A DNA stretch of 7,176 nucleotides from Reyranella sp. (GTDB taxonomy: Bacteria > Pseudomonadota > Alphaproteobacteria > Reyranellales > Reyranellaceae), in assembly GCA_030681635.1 (NCBI GenBank), contig JAUXRT010000106.1, positions 1 through 7,176 on the forward strand, given 5' to 3'. The notes under the pieces are model-generated. The model made no database searches and was not told the origin of the DNA. It saw nothing but the letters and a program-made list of their open reading frames with translations. Both the position numbers and the translations under genes were made by a program. Positions 1 through 4,952 of the stretch are shown here, in pieces; the first letter of the stretch is position 1; each line of letters opens with the position of its first letter.

Positions 1-581
1 CGCGTGTTGATGCGCACGGACTGGATGCCGGCGGTGTGGCCGCCGATCAGGTGCAGCGAGATGCCGGGCTGCAATTCCTCGTCGCCGTCGTGGAAGACCA
101 CGCGCTTGCCGTAGACGGCGCGCACCATGCCGACGATGTCCTCGATCTCGTAGGCGTGCCGGAACGTGCCGTGGCAGATGTGCCGGCCGGTGGCGAACTG
201 CATCTCCTTGTCCTGGAGATGGAAGCGCGCCTTGGGGAAGCGGTCCCAGTTGCCGATGTGGTCGTAGTGCAGGTGGGTGACGATCACGTCCTCGACCGTC
301 CTGGCGTCGACGCCGACCTCGGCCAGCAGGTCGGCGGGATTCTTCTTCACTTCGCGGCCGCGGCCCTTGCCGACCTCGGCGTTGAAGCCGGTGTCGATCA
401 CGATCGGCTTGCCGCCGATGGTGCGATGGCCGCTCTCGTCCAGCGGGATCGCCACCCAGACGAAATAGTCCATCGGGAAGTCGGCATCGTGCGGGTCCGG
501 CGAGATCTGCACTTCCCAAGCCTTGCGCGGCAGGTGGGCATATTTGACAGCATGGACCTCGTAGATGGGCGTCGAACGCAT
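1..581 (-). CDS. MBL-fold hydrolase, N-acyl-homoserine-lactonase-like (3' end cut by window edge)
   Basis: The visible 193 residues are the N-terminal part of a metallo-beta-lactamase-fold hydrolase. The zinc-binding signature is T-HLHYDH-IGN (His103, His105, Asp107, His108), and the next metal histidine is His182 in GGHTAGIQS. The segment PIVIDTGFNAEV near residue 60 is the usual strand before the metal site. Members of this family hydrolyse lactone or ester rings, including the acyl-homoserine lactones used in quorum sensing, but many have other substrates, so activity is not assigned. The typical GHTPGHQ motif reads GHTAGIQ here, with Ile in place of the second His. The remaining metal ligands (a bridging Asp and a last His) would lie beyond base 1. 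The ATG at 581-579 follows the purine-rich GGGAAGGAA, a good ribosome binding site. No signal peptide is seen, so a cytoplasmic enzyme is expected. It is transcribed divergently from the gene at 751. Confidence 0.85.
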   Translation of the reverse strand, partial: MRSTPIYEVHAVKYAHLPRKAWEVQISPDPHDADFPMDYFVWVAIPLDESGHRTIGGKPIVIDTGFNAEVGKGRGREVKKNPADLLAEVGVDARTVEDVIVTHLHYDHIGNWDRFPKARFHLQDKEMQFATGRHICHGTFRHAYEIEDIVGMVRAVYGKRVVFHDGDEELQPGISLHLIGGHTAGIQSVRINT

Positions 582-641
582 TTTTATTTCCTTCCCGGCG
601 GGTTGTTGCACCGAGCGTAGCGCGTCGGCCGTCTCCGGCGC

Positions 642-647
642 TATAGT
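642..647 (+). promoter_or_regulatory. possible -10 box TATAGT for the gene at 751
   Basis: TATAGT matches the sigma-70 -10 consensus at five of six positions and lies in the divergent intergenic space. No convincing -35 box lies 16-18 bases upstream. If used, transcription would begin near 654, giving a leader of about 97 bases that contains the inverted repeat at 694-712. Low confidence because it rests on one hexamer. Confidence 0.25.
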
Positions 648-693
648 GGCGACATGGCCCGCATGGACCTCCTCGTGACGCGAATTAGCACCT

Positions 694-712
694 CGGTTTG
701 CTCTGCAAACCG
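694..712. repeat. perfect 8-bp inverted repeat with 3-base loop (hairpin or operator)
   Basis: CGGTTTGC (694-701), TCT, GCAAACCG (705-712). The dyad is exact. It sits 38 bases before the start codon of the small ACT-like gene and about 110 bases upstream of the divergent hydrolase. As RNA it would make a stable stem with a three-base loop; as DNA it could be a repressor dyad. No T-tract follows, so it is not an intrinsic terminator. The function is unknown. Confidence 0.55.
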
Positions 713-750
713 CTGTGTCGCTGTTCGTCCGTCATCCCAGGAGTCGTTCC

Positions 751-1017
751 ATGTCCACCACATCACTTGGCGTCCTCGCGCTTAAGCGCAGCAATTCCAC
801 CGTCCGATACTGTTTCGAGGCCGATGCCGAGCCCGGCGTGTTGCCGCGCGCGCTCGAGCTTCTGGCCAAGCGCGGCCTCGTGCCGGCGCGCGTCTTCGCC
901 CAGGCCGCCGACGATCTGCTTTCCGTCGAGATCGAAGTCGAAGGGCTGAGCCCCGACACCGCCGAGCATGTCGGCCGCTGCCTGGGCGAGATCGTGGGTG
1001 TGCGCCAGACGTTTTAG
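751..1017 (+). CDS. small stand-alone ACT-like domain protein
   Basis: An 88-residue cytoplasmic protein. The start chosen is the ATG at 751 because CCAGGAG (737-743) lies seven bases upstream; an in-frame ATG at 715 has no such site and would add twelve poorly conserved-looking residues. The pattern is a beta strand (TVRYCFEADAEPG), a helix (VLPRALELLAKRG), two strands (LVPARVFAQAADDLLSVEIEVEG) and a second helix (SPDTAEHVGRCLGEI) ending in VVGVRQT-like sequence. This is the beta-alpha-beta-beta-alpha-beta order of ACT domains. It resembles the small regulatory subunit IlvM of acetolactate synthase II in length and in the 'leucine-rich helix, RG, strand' layout. No large synthase subunit is adjacent, so an amino-acid-binding or regulatory role is only inferred. 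It appears to be monocistronic: a palindromic repeat begins 30 bases after the stop. Confidence 0.8.
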   Translation: MSTTSLGVLALKRSNSTVRYCFEADAEPGVLPRALELLAKRGLVPARVFAQAADDLLSVEIEVEGLSPDTAEHVGRCLGEIVGVRQTF

Positions 1018-1047
1018 AGCGCGTCCCGCGCGCATGGAATCACGGAA

Positions 1048-1152
1048 CCTCACCCTGAGGAGGCGCGTAGCGCCGTCTCGAAGGGTGGGCAACATCTCCA
1101 TTGGTTCCCATCCTTCGAGACGCATTGCTACGCAATGCTCCTCAGGATGAGG
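1048..1152. repeat. REP-like palindromic pair (two inverted hairpins)
   Basis: Two arms in opposite orientation (1048-1089 and 1107-1152) are separated by about 18 bases. Read in the same orientation, both have CCTCAYCCTGAGGAG, then a short inner hairpin with loop GTA, then GTCTCGAAGGRTGGG. The inner stems differ: GGCGC/GCGCC on the left, GCATTGC/GCAATGC on the right. The outer stem also differs in a paired way: CACCCT/AGGGTG on the left, ATCCT/AGGAT on the right. The changes keep pairing within each arm. The element lies just after the stop of the ACT-like gene. This consensus is common in intergenic DNA of alphaproteobacteria. It may stabilise the 3' end of the upstream mRNA or serve as a REP/BIME element mobilised in trans. 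Confidence 0.85.
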
Positions 1153-1254
1153 TGAATCTATCACACCGAGATAAGCCCTAGAGCCTGTCTCGTCGAGGAC
1201 TCGGGCCTTTCTGCACGCGACGCGTGGCGCTGAGTCGATCGGAGATTCTTCGAT

Positions 1255-1284
1255 TTGCAGGTTCAGCAGGTTTTGTGGTAGATT
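1255..1284 (+). promoter_or_regulatory. possible sigma-70 promoter for a small RNA
   Basis: TTGCAG (1255-1260) and TAGATT (1279-1284) are 18 bases apart and each matches the -35/-10 consensus at four of six positions. Transcription would start near 1291, about 65 bases before the end of a strong intrinsic terminator. The pairing of promoter and terminator with no open reading frame between them is the reason for the call. Confidence 0.3.
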
Positions 1285-1290
1285 TCAGAT

Positions 1291-1355
1291 ACAGTCGGGG
1301 CCTCTGTGCAGGCACTGCTGGCAACGCCCGAACGGTCTCCGTTCCGGGCGTTTTT
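1291..1355 (+). ncRNA. candidate small RNA of about 65 nt
   Basis: The interval from the predicted start near 1291 to the T-run at 1351-1355 would give a short transcript with two hairpins. The first is an imperfect stem: CAGT (1292-1295) with ACTG (1314-1317) and GCCT (1300-1303) with AGGC (1310-1313), with a four-base bulge and loop CTGTGC. The second is the terminator. No open reading frame of useful length with a ribosome binding site is present. I do not recognise it as 6S, SRP, tmRNA or another named family. The alternative is that the terminator simply ends longer transcripts arriving from 751-1017. Confidence 0.3.
1323..1355 (+). terminator. intrinsic (Rho-independent) terminator
   Basis: The stem pairs CGCCCG (1325-1330) with CGGGCG (1345-1350) and AACGG (1331-1335) with CCGTT (1339-1343). 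The loop is TCT and C1344 is bulged. Five T's follow directly (1351-1355), and AA at 1323-1324 can extend the stem into the T-run. The T-run is only on the plus strand, so it acts on rightward transcription. Confidence 0.8.
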
Positions 1356-1423
1356 CTTTGCGCGGGCGGCTCGGAAAGCGCCGTCTTTTTCAGACACTGA
1401 TAACGCAAAGGGGCCGGGCGCCG

Positions 1424-1547
1424 TGGCACAGCCGGTCAGAGGCCGATTGCGCTGAACGATCAAGGGCTTGGATGCACTTTATGGCACAGCCAACCAGACA
1501 CCGCGTGGCACAAGGAGCTGTGCCGGAAAACGGTCGTTCGCCGGCAC
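1424..1547. repeat. cluster of TGGCACA boxes with overlapping hairpins
   Basis: In the gene-free stretch between the terminator and the GST gene, TGGCACA occurs at 1424-1430, 1482-1488 and 1506-1512. The first two copies extend to TGGCACAGCC. An inverted half, TGTGCC, is at 1519-1524. GGCACA (1507-1512) can pair with TGTGCC (1519-1524) around a six-base loop. GTGCCGG (1520-1526) can instead pair with CCGGCAC (1541-1547) around a fourteen-base loop. The two stems share bases 1520-1524 and exclude each other. The cluster is directly downstream of the minus-strand operon (its last stop is at 1574), so it could form the 3' end of that mRNA. No T-tract supports simple termination. I see no gene in 1356-1573. 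Confidence 0.45.
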
Positions 1548-1573
1548 CTTCCTGGCGACGACGGCATGGCCTC

Positions 1574-2215
1574 TCACGGGTAGTTTCTCTTCCACACTTC
1601 CGTCAGCTCCGGCACCGCGTCGCCCTTGCGCGCAATGGCGAACAGCCTGGGCGTCTCGCCCTCGAACCAGCCGCGCTTGGGCCGCCAGCGGGTCATGACG
1701 TTGATGTAGATGTCGAGGGCCGAGAAGCGCTCGCCCAGGAACCACGGCCCCCTGGGCTCCACTTGGGCGGCCTCGCCCTCGATCTGGCGCCACAGTCTCT
1801 GGGCATAGGCGTCGGTGGCGGCGCGGAACGGATCGCGCGCGGCATTGACCGAGACGAAGCGCGACGGGTCGTCGGCGTAGGTGAAGGTGGGATAGATGTT
1901 GGCGACGATGAAGATCAGCCAGCGCAGGAACTTTGCGCGCTCCGGCGCGCCCGCCGCCGGCACCAGTCGGTCCTTGCCCGTGATGTCGGCCAGCAACAGC
2001 GTGATGGCCGCGCTCTCGCTCATGATGCTGCCGTCCGGCATCACCAAGGTCGGCACCTGGGCCAGCGGGTTGACCTTCTCGAGCCTGGCGCGGGCATCGG
2101 GCGACTTGAAGAGATCGTCGACCGCCTCGTAGGTGTAGGGCAGCCCGTACCAGACGAGCTGGGCCTCGACGATCGCCGAGCCCCAGCCGAGGCGGCCGTA
2201 GAGCTTGTAGCTCAT
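1574..2215 (-). CDS. glutathione S-transferase family protein
   Basis: A 213-residue cytosolic GST of normal family length. The N-terminal thioredoxin-like half (about 1-80) opens with MSYKLYGRLGWGSAIVEAQL, where Ser13 is in the position of the thiol-activating residue. It contains the glutathione-site signature NPLAQVPTLV with cis-Pro55 and SES around Glu67-Ser68. The helical C-terminal half (about 90-205) carries ERFSALDIYINVM, the typical hydrophobic-staple region with a conserved Asp. The family transfers glutathione to electrophiles or handles glutathione thioethers; the substrate is unknown. The start is the ATG at 2215, preceded by AGGAGGGG within the 11-base gap after the dehydrogenase stop. 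A longer in-frame extension upstream lies over the dehydrogenase gene in another frame and is a shadow. It is the last gene of the operon. Confidence 0.9.
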   Translation of the reverse strand: MSYKLYGRLGWGSAIVEAQLVWYGLPYTYEAVDDLFKSPDARARLEKVNPLAQVPTLVMPDGSIMSESAAITLLLADITGKDRLVPAAGAPERAKFLRWLIFIVANIYPTFTYADDPSRFVSVNAARDPFRAATDAYAQRLWRQIEGEAAQVEPRGPWFLGERFSALDIYINVMTRWRPKRGWFEGETPRLFAIARKGDAVPELTEVWKRNYP

Positions 2216-2226
2216 CGCCCCTCCTG

Positions 2227-3096
2227 TCAGGGCTTCTGCAGCGGCTGGATCAGGCTCGACGTGTCCCAGCGGTTGCCGCCGCGCTCCTGGACGCGCTGGT
2301 AGAACTGGTCGACCAGGGCGACCACCGGCATCTGCGCCTTCCAGCGCTTGCCCTCGGCCATGGCGATGCCGAGGTCCTTGCGCATCCAGTCGACGGCGAA
2401 GCCGTAGTCGAACTTGCCGTTGACCATGTTCTGCCAGCGGTTCTCCATCTGCCAGCTCTGTGCCGCGCCCTTGGAGATGGCGGCCATCACCTTGTCCATG
2501 TCGAGGCCGGCGCGCTGGCCGAGATTGAGCGCCTCGGCGAGACCCTGCACGATTCCCGCGATGCACATCTGGTTCATCATCTTGGTGATCTGGCCCGAGC
2601 CCGACGGGCCGATCAGAGTGATCGCCTTGGAGAACGACATGGCGACCGGATTGGCCTTGTCGAACGGCGCCTGGTCGCCGCCGCACATGACGGTGAGCTG
2701 GCCGTTCTCGGCGCCGGCCTGGCCGCCCGACACCGGCGCGTCGATGAAGTCGACGCCGATCTTCTGGCCCGCGGCATGGAGCTCGCGCGCGACATCGGCC
2801 GAGGCCGTCGTGTTGTCGTAGAAGATCGAGCCCTTGCCCATGCCGGCAAAGGCGCCGTCGGCGCCCAGCACGACCGCGCGCAGATCGTCGTCGTTGCCGA
2901 CGCAGCAGAAGACGATCTCCTGGTCCTTGGCGGCTTCCTTCGGCGTCTTCGCAGCCTTGCCCTTGTGCTTCTTGGTCCAGGCCTCGGCCTTGGCGAAGGT
3001 CCTGTTGTAGACGGTCACGTCATGGCCCTTGGCGGCGAGGTGCCCCGCCATCGGAAAGCCCATCACGCCCAGACCCAGAAATGCCACCTTGGCCAT
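2227..3096 (-). CDS. NAD(P)-dependent beta-hydroxyacid dehydrogenase (3-hydroxyisobutyrate dehydrogenase / tartronate-semialdehyde reductase family)
   Basis: This 289-residue protein has the expected length and all family motifs. The dinucleotide-binding fold is AFLGLGVMGFPMAGHL (residues 5-20, GxGxxG). The substrate loop is DAPVSGG (119-125) followed by GAENGQLTVMCGG. The catalytic region is GSGQITKMMNQ, with Lys172 as the general acid and Asn175 beside it. A C-terminal WMRKDLGIAM (Lys240) matches the conserved substrate or cofactor contact. These enzymes interconvert short beta-hydroxyacids and their semialdehydes. Whether this one uses 3-hydroxyisobutyrate (valine pathway), tartronate semialdehyde (glycolate/glyoxylate pathway) or another acid cannot be told from sequence. 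The start at MAKVAFLG (3096) is preferred because GGGAGA precedes it; an ATG at 3135 would add thirteen residues before the nucleotide fold. It starts 48 bases after the permease stop and is followed closely by the GST gene. Confidence 0.92.
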   Translation of the reverse strand: MAKVAFLGLGVMGFPMAGHLAAKGHDVTVYNRTFAKAEAWTKKHKGKAAKTPKEAAKDQEIVFCCVGNDDDLRAVVLGADGAFAGMGKGSIFYDNTTASADVARELHAAGQKIGVDFIDAPVSGGQAGAENGQLTVMCGGDQAPFDKANPVAMSFSKAITLIGPSGSGQITKMMNQMCIAGIVQGLAEALNLGQRAGLDMDKVMAAISKGAAQSWQMENRWQNMVNGKFDYGFAVDWMRKDLGIAMAEGKRWKAQMPVVALVDQFYQRVQERGGNRWDTSSLIQPLQKP

Positions 3097-3144
3097 CGTT
3101 CTCTCCCGCGAATTTGTCGTTGCGGGCGGGATCATACGGCCAAA

Positions 3145-4605
3145 TCAGGCGCGCGCCAGCAGGACCAGAATGGCCGCGAAACCAGTGAGCAACGGCGGCA
3201 GGGCGAGCGGCCAGGCGCGGCGGTAGAGCACGGCGTCGGAGGCCGACAGCGCCAGGATGGCCGCGCCCATCGAGACCCGGATCGGCGACAGCATGGTGAG
3301 GTTGGCGGTCACGCTGTTCTGGACGGCGGCGATCCAGGCCGGGTCGAGCGCTAGGGCGTGGGCCAGCGCCGTTTCCATCGGCATCAGCATGGCGTTGGCG
3401 GCGGCACCGCTGCCGGTCAGGAAGCCGCCAGTGGCCGCGAACAGCGGCACGCCAAGTGCTGCGCCCCGGCCGGCGGCGGCGCGCAGCGCCTCGGCGATCG
3501 CCGTCGCCATGCCGGAGCCGACATAGAATTCCGCCATCAGCACGAAGGCGAGCGTGACGGCCGAGGCGCGCCAGGCGCCGCGTGCCGCCTCGGCCACCAC
3601 GCGACCGAGCGGCGCGCGCGCGATCAGCACGACCGCGACGCCAATCGCCAGCAGCCAGAAGCCCGGCGCATAGAACGGCGCGAAGGCCGGCTGGTTGTCG
3701 TACGGCTTCAGCGCCCACAAGGGCTTCAGGAGGTCGCGCAGCGGCGTCACCAGCCGTGTGGCGCAAAGGGCGAGCGTCAACGCCACGTAGGGCGCCGAGG
3801 CGCGCAGCGTCGCCTGCGCCTGGGCCAGGCCCGGCCGCTCGTCGCGCCAGTAGCGCAGCGCCAGCAGGAAGGCGGTGGGCGCGGCGGCGGCGATCTCGAC
3901 GTCGCTGGCAAGATTGACGAGCCAGACCAGGCCGAGCAGCAGCGCCGTCCAGGCGAGGTCGTCGAGCTTCTGCGCCGTCGGCACCGGCAGCCCGGCTTCG
4001 CGCGCGAAGCGCCAGTAGAGGGCGAGATAGAGCAGATGGATCGGGATCTGCAGCAGCGCACACAGCAAGCCGAGTTCGTTGGGCGTGAGTCCGGCCAGGG
4101 TGGCGCCGACAGTGGTGCCGATCGCCAGCGCCCCCCACGGCACCAGCGACTGGCTGTAGAGACCGAGCAGCAGCGCCGGCAGGCCGCCGATGCCCAGCCG
4201 CCTGAGGGCGGCCAGCGCGATGATGTAGCCGACGCCGAAGCCCGTGACCGATTCGGCGAAGGGCGCCAGCAGGAAGCAGACCGAGAACAGTCGGCGCGGC
4301 GTTGCCTCGATCGTGCCCTCGCTGCCGGCTGTGGCGCGGGCCTGGTTGGCACGATGGAAGAAGACGCCGGCGACCACGATGGCGATGACGTGCCAGCTCA
4401 GCCACAGGCCGGCCGGCACCTCGCGCCGGACCAGTGCGGCCACGGCATCGGCCCCCCCGACATCCGCGCTGCCCATGACCAGGGTGGCCGAGGCGGCAAG
4501 CGTTGCCGCCAGTCCCGCCAGGCCGGCGACCAGGGCGCTCACGCGGCCCGACGCGAGCAGGGCGATGACCAGGAGGAGGGGCAGGAGCGAGTGGAGCGTC
4601 GTCAT
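3145..4605 (-). CDS. LctP-family (L-lactate/glycolate-type) permease
   Basis: A 486-residue, very hydrophobic inner-membrane protein with about a dozen or more predicted helices. Hallmarks of the lactate permease family are visible: LLAPFAESVTGFGVG (112-126), LGLYSQSLVPWGALAIGTTV (148-167), GGFLTGSGAAANAM (393-406) and QNSVTANLTMLSPIRVSMGA (429-448). Family members import L-lactate, D-lactate or glycolate with protons. It is somewhat shorter than the 530-550 residues of LldP/GlcA. The start is placed at the ATG at 4605, whose product begins with a membrane helix (LHSLLPLLLVIALLA). An in-frame ATG at 4668 would add 21 polar residues and is preceded by CACCCCC, not a ribosome binding site. Neither start has a strong Shine-Dalgarno sequence, so the start is less certain than the family. 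It is the first gene of the minus-strand operon; the substrate is inferred from family only. Confidence 0.88.
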   Translation of the reverse strand: MTTLHSLLPLLLVIALLASGRVSALVAGLAGLAATLAASATLVMGSADVGGADAVAALVRREVPAGLWLSWHVIAIVVAGVFFHRANQARATAGSEGTIEATPRRLFSVCFLLAPFAESVTGFGVGYIIALAALRRLGIGGLPALLLGLYSQSLVPWGALAIGTTVGATLAGLTPNELGLLCALLQIPIHLLYLALYWRFAREAGLPVPTAQKLDDLAWTALLLGLVWLVNLASDVEIAAAAPTAFLLALRYWRDERPGLAQAQATLRASAPYVALTLALCATRLVTPLRDLLKPLWALKPYDNQPAFAPFYAPGFWLLAIGVAVVLIARAPLGRVVAEAARGAWRASAVTLAFVLMAEFYVGSGMATAIAEALRAAAGRGAALGVPLFAATGGFLTGSGAAANAMLMPMETALAHALALDPAWIAAVQNSVTANLTMLSPIRVSMGAAILALSASDAVLYRRAWPLALPPLLTGFAAILVLLARA

Positions 4606-4640
4606 GGCGGCCGTTCTATAGCCTTCCGGGCTGCCGCATG

Positions 4641-4663
4641 CTTCGGTTTTGGCCGAACCGAGG
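4641..4663. promoter_or_regulatory. inverted repeat upstream of the permease operon (possible operator)
   Basis: CTTCGGTT (4641-4648) pairs with AACCGAGG (4656-4663), with one G-T wobble and a seven-base spacer, 36 bases before the permease start codon. A dyad in this position fits a dimeric repressor such as the GntR or LysR proteins that often control hydroxy-acid permeases, but it matches no operator I know. It could also be a hairpin in the leader RNA. Confidence 0.3.
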
Positions 4664-4688
4664 CCCATAAAGGGGGTGAAACGCCGTC

Positions 4689-4716
4689 TTGCGCCGCCGC
4701 CGCCTTTCCCTTAAAC
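4689..4716 (+). promoter_or_regulatory. probable tRNA-Thr promoter
   Basis: TTGCGC (4689-4694) and TTAAAC (4711-4716) are 16 bases apart. Initiation would fall just upstream of the mature tRNA 5' end at 4727, giving a very short leader as is usual for tRNA genes. The position supports the call more than the partial match to consensus. Confidence 0.45.
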
Positions 4717-4726
4717 CCGCCGCCGT

Positions 4727-4802
4727 GCCCCGATAGCTCAGCTGGTAGAGCACGTCATTCGTAATGATGGGGTCGGCGGTTCGATTCCGTCTCGGGGCAC
4801 CA
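4727..4802 (+). tRNA. tRNA-Thr (anticodon CGU), CCA encoded
   Basis: A complete 76-base cloverleaf. The acceptor stem is GCCCCGA (4727-4733) with TCGGGGC (4792-4798). The D arm is GCTC/GAGC with loop AGCTGGTA. The anticodon arm is CGTCA/TGATG, with one G-T pair, around loop TTCGTAA, so the anticodon is CGT (4760-4762), which reads ACG threonine codons. The T arm is GGCGG/CCGTC around TTCGATT. The discriminator base is A4799, followed by the genomically encoded CCA (4800-4802). All invariant bases expected for a functional elongator tRNA are present. Confidence 0.96.
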
Positions 4803-4823
4803 CTCAAATCAACTTCACGAAGC

Positions 4824-4855
4824 GGTGCGTCATCCGGGGGCGGGAGGCACCTTTT
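4824..4855 (+). terminator. weak possible terminator after tRNA-Thr
   Basis: GGTGC (4824-4828) can pair with GCACC (4847-4851), followed by TTTT (4852-4855). The stem is only five pairs and the loop is 18 bases, so this is a marginal candidate. It is listed because it is the only terminator-like structure downstream of the tRNA. Confidence 0.25.
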
Positions 4856-4868
4856 CCCTGGCCGTCAG

Positions 4869-4901
4869 ATCCACCCGATACCCACCCGATACCCATCCGA
4901 T
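4869..4901. repeat. three tandem 11-bp repeats
   Basis: ATCCACCCGAT (4869-4879), ACCCACCCGAT (4880-4890) and ACCCATCCGAT (4891-4901) abut without gaps. The period of 11 bases is close to one helical turn, so repeated protein contacts would lie on one face of the DNA. They lie 52-84 bases upstream of the small membrane protein gene. No matching regulator site is known to me. Confidence 0.6.
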
Positions 4902-4952
4902 TCCGGCCCCGGTGTCATTGCGCGCATTCCTCATGGCGGCTAGGTATGACCA

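Noticed and set aside
36..620. A 194-codon plus-strand open frame at the left edge
   Set aside because: It is antisense to the metallo-beta-lactamase-fold gene, whose HxHxDH motif is plain on the minus strand. The plus-strand product is a Val/Asp/Ala-rich shadow.
654..785. A 43-codon plus-strand frame starting seven bases after the TATAGT box (possible leaderless or leader peptide)
   Set aside because: It overlaps the ACT-like gene start by 35 bases, shows no run of regulatory amino-acid codons as in an attenuator, and has no conserved-looking sequence. Spacing to the -10 box is the only support.
1178..1463. Short minus-strand frames across the terminator region (83 and 66 codons)
   Set aside because: Their translations contain the antisense of the terminator hairpin (for example KKNARNGD), and they have no ribosome binding site or family resemblance.
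1424..1512. Sigma-54 promoters at the TGGCAC boxes
   Set aside because: Sigma-54 sites need TGGCAC followed by TTGC(A/T) at fixed spacing. None of the three copies has the GC-element partner.
1358..2302. A 314-codon plus-strand open frame opposite the GST gene
   Set aside because: It crosses the intergenic region and the GST/dehydrogenase junction, has low-complexity composition and no ribosome binding site or motif. The GST on the other strand explains the openness.
3020..4405. A 461-codon minus-strand open frame overlapping the permease and dehydrogenase genes
   Set aside because: It is an out-of-frame reading of the permease, arginine- and alanine-rich, and runs into the start of the dehydrogenase gene. 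GC-rich DNA produces such frames often.
3358..4764. A 468-codon plus-strand open frame opposite the permease gene
   Set aside because: The translation is dominated by Arg, Gly, Gln, Asp and His with no domain pattern, as expected from the antisense of a GC-rich gene. It also runs through part of the tRNA. The minus-strand permease has clear family motifs.
4869..4901. Start of a CRISPR array
   Set aside because: The units are 11 bases, abut without spacers, and number only three. CRISPR arrays need longer repeats with unique spacers.
4727..4952. tRNA-Thr as an integration site with an adjacent mobile element
   Set aside because: No integrase, no phage-like genes and no second copy of the tRNA 3' end are visible in the window; the genes downstream share the base composition of the rest.
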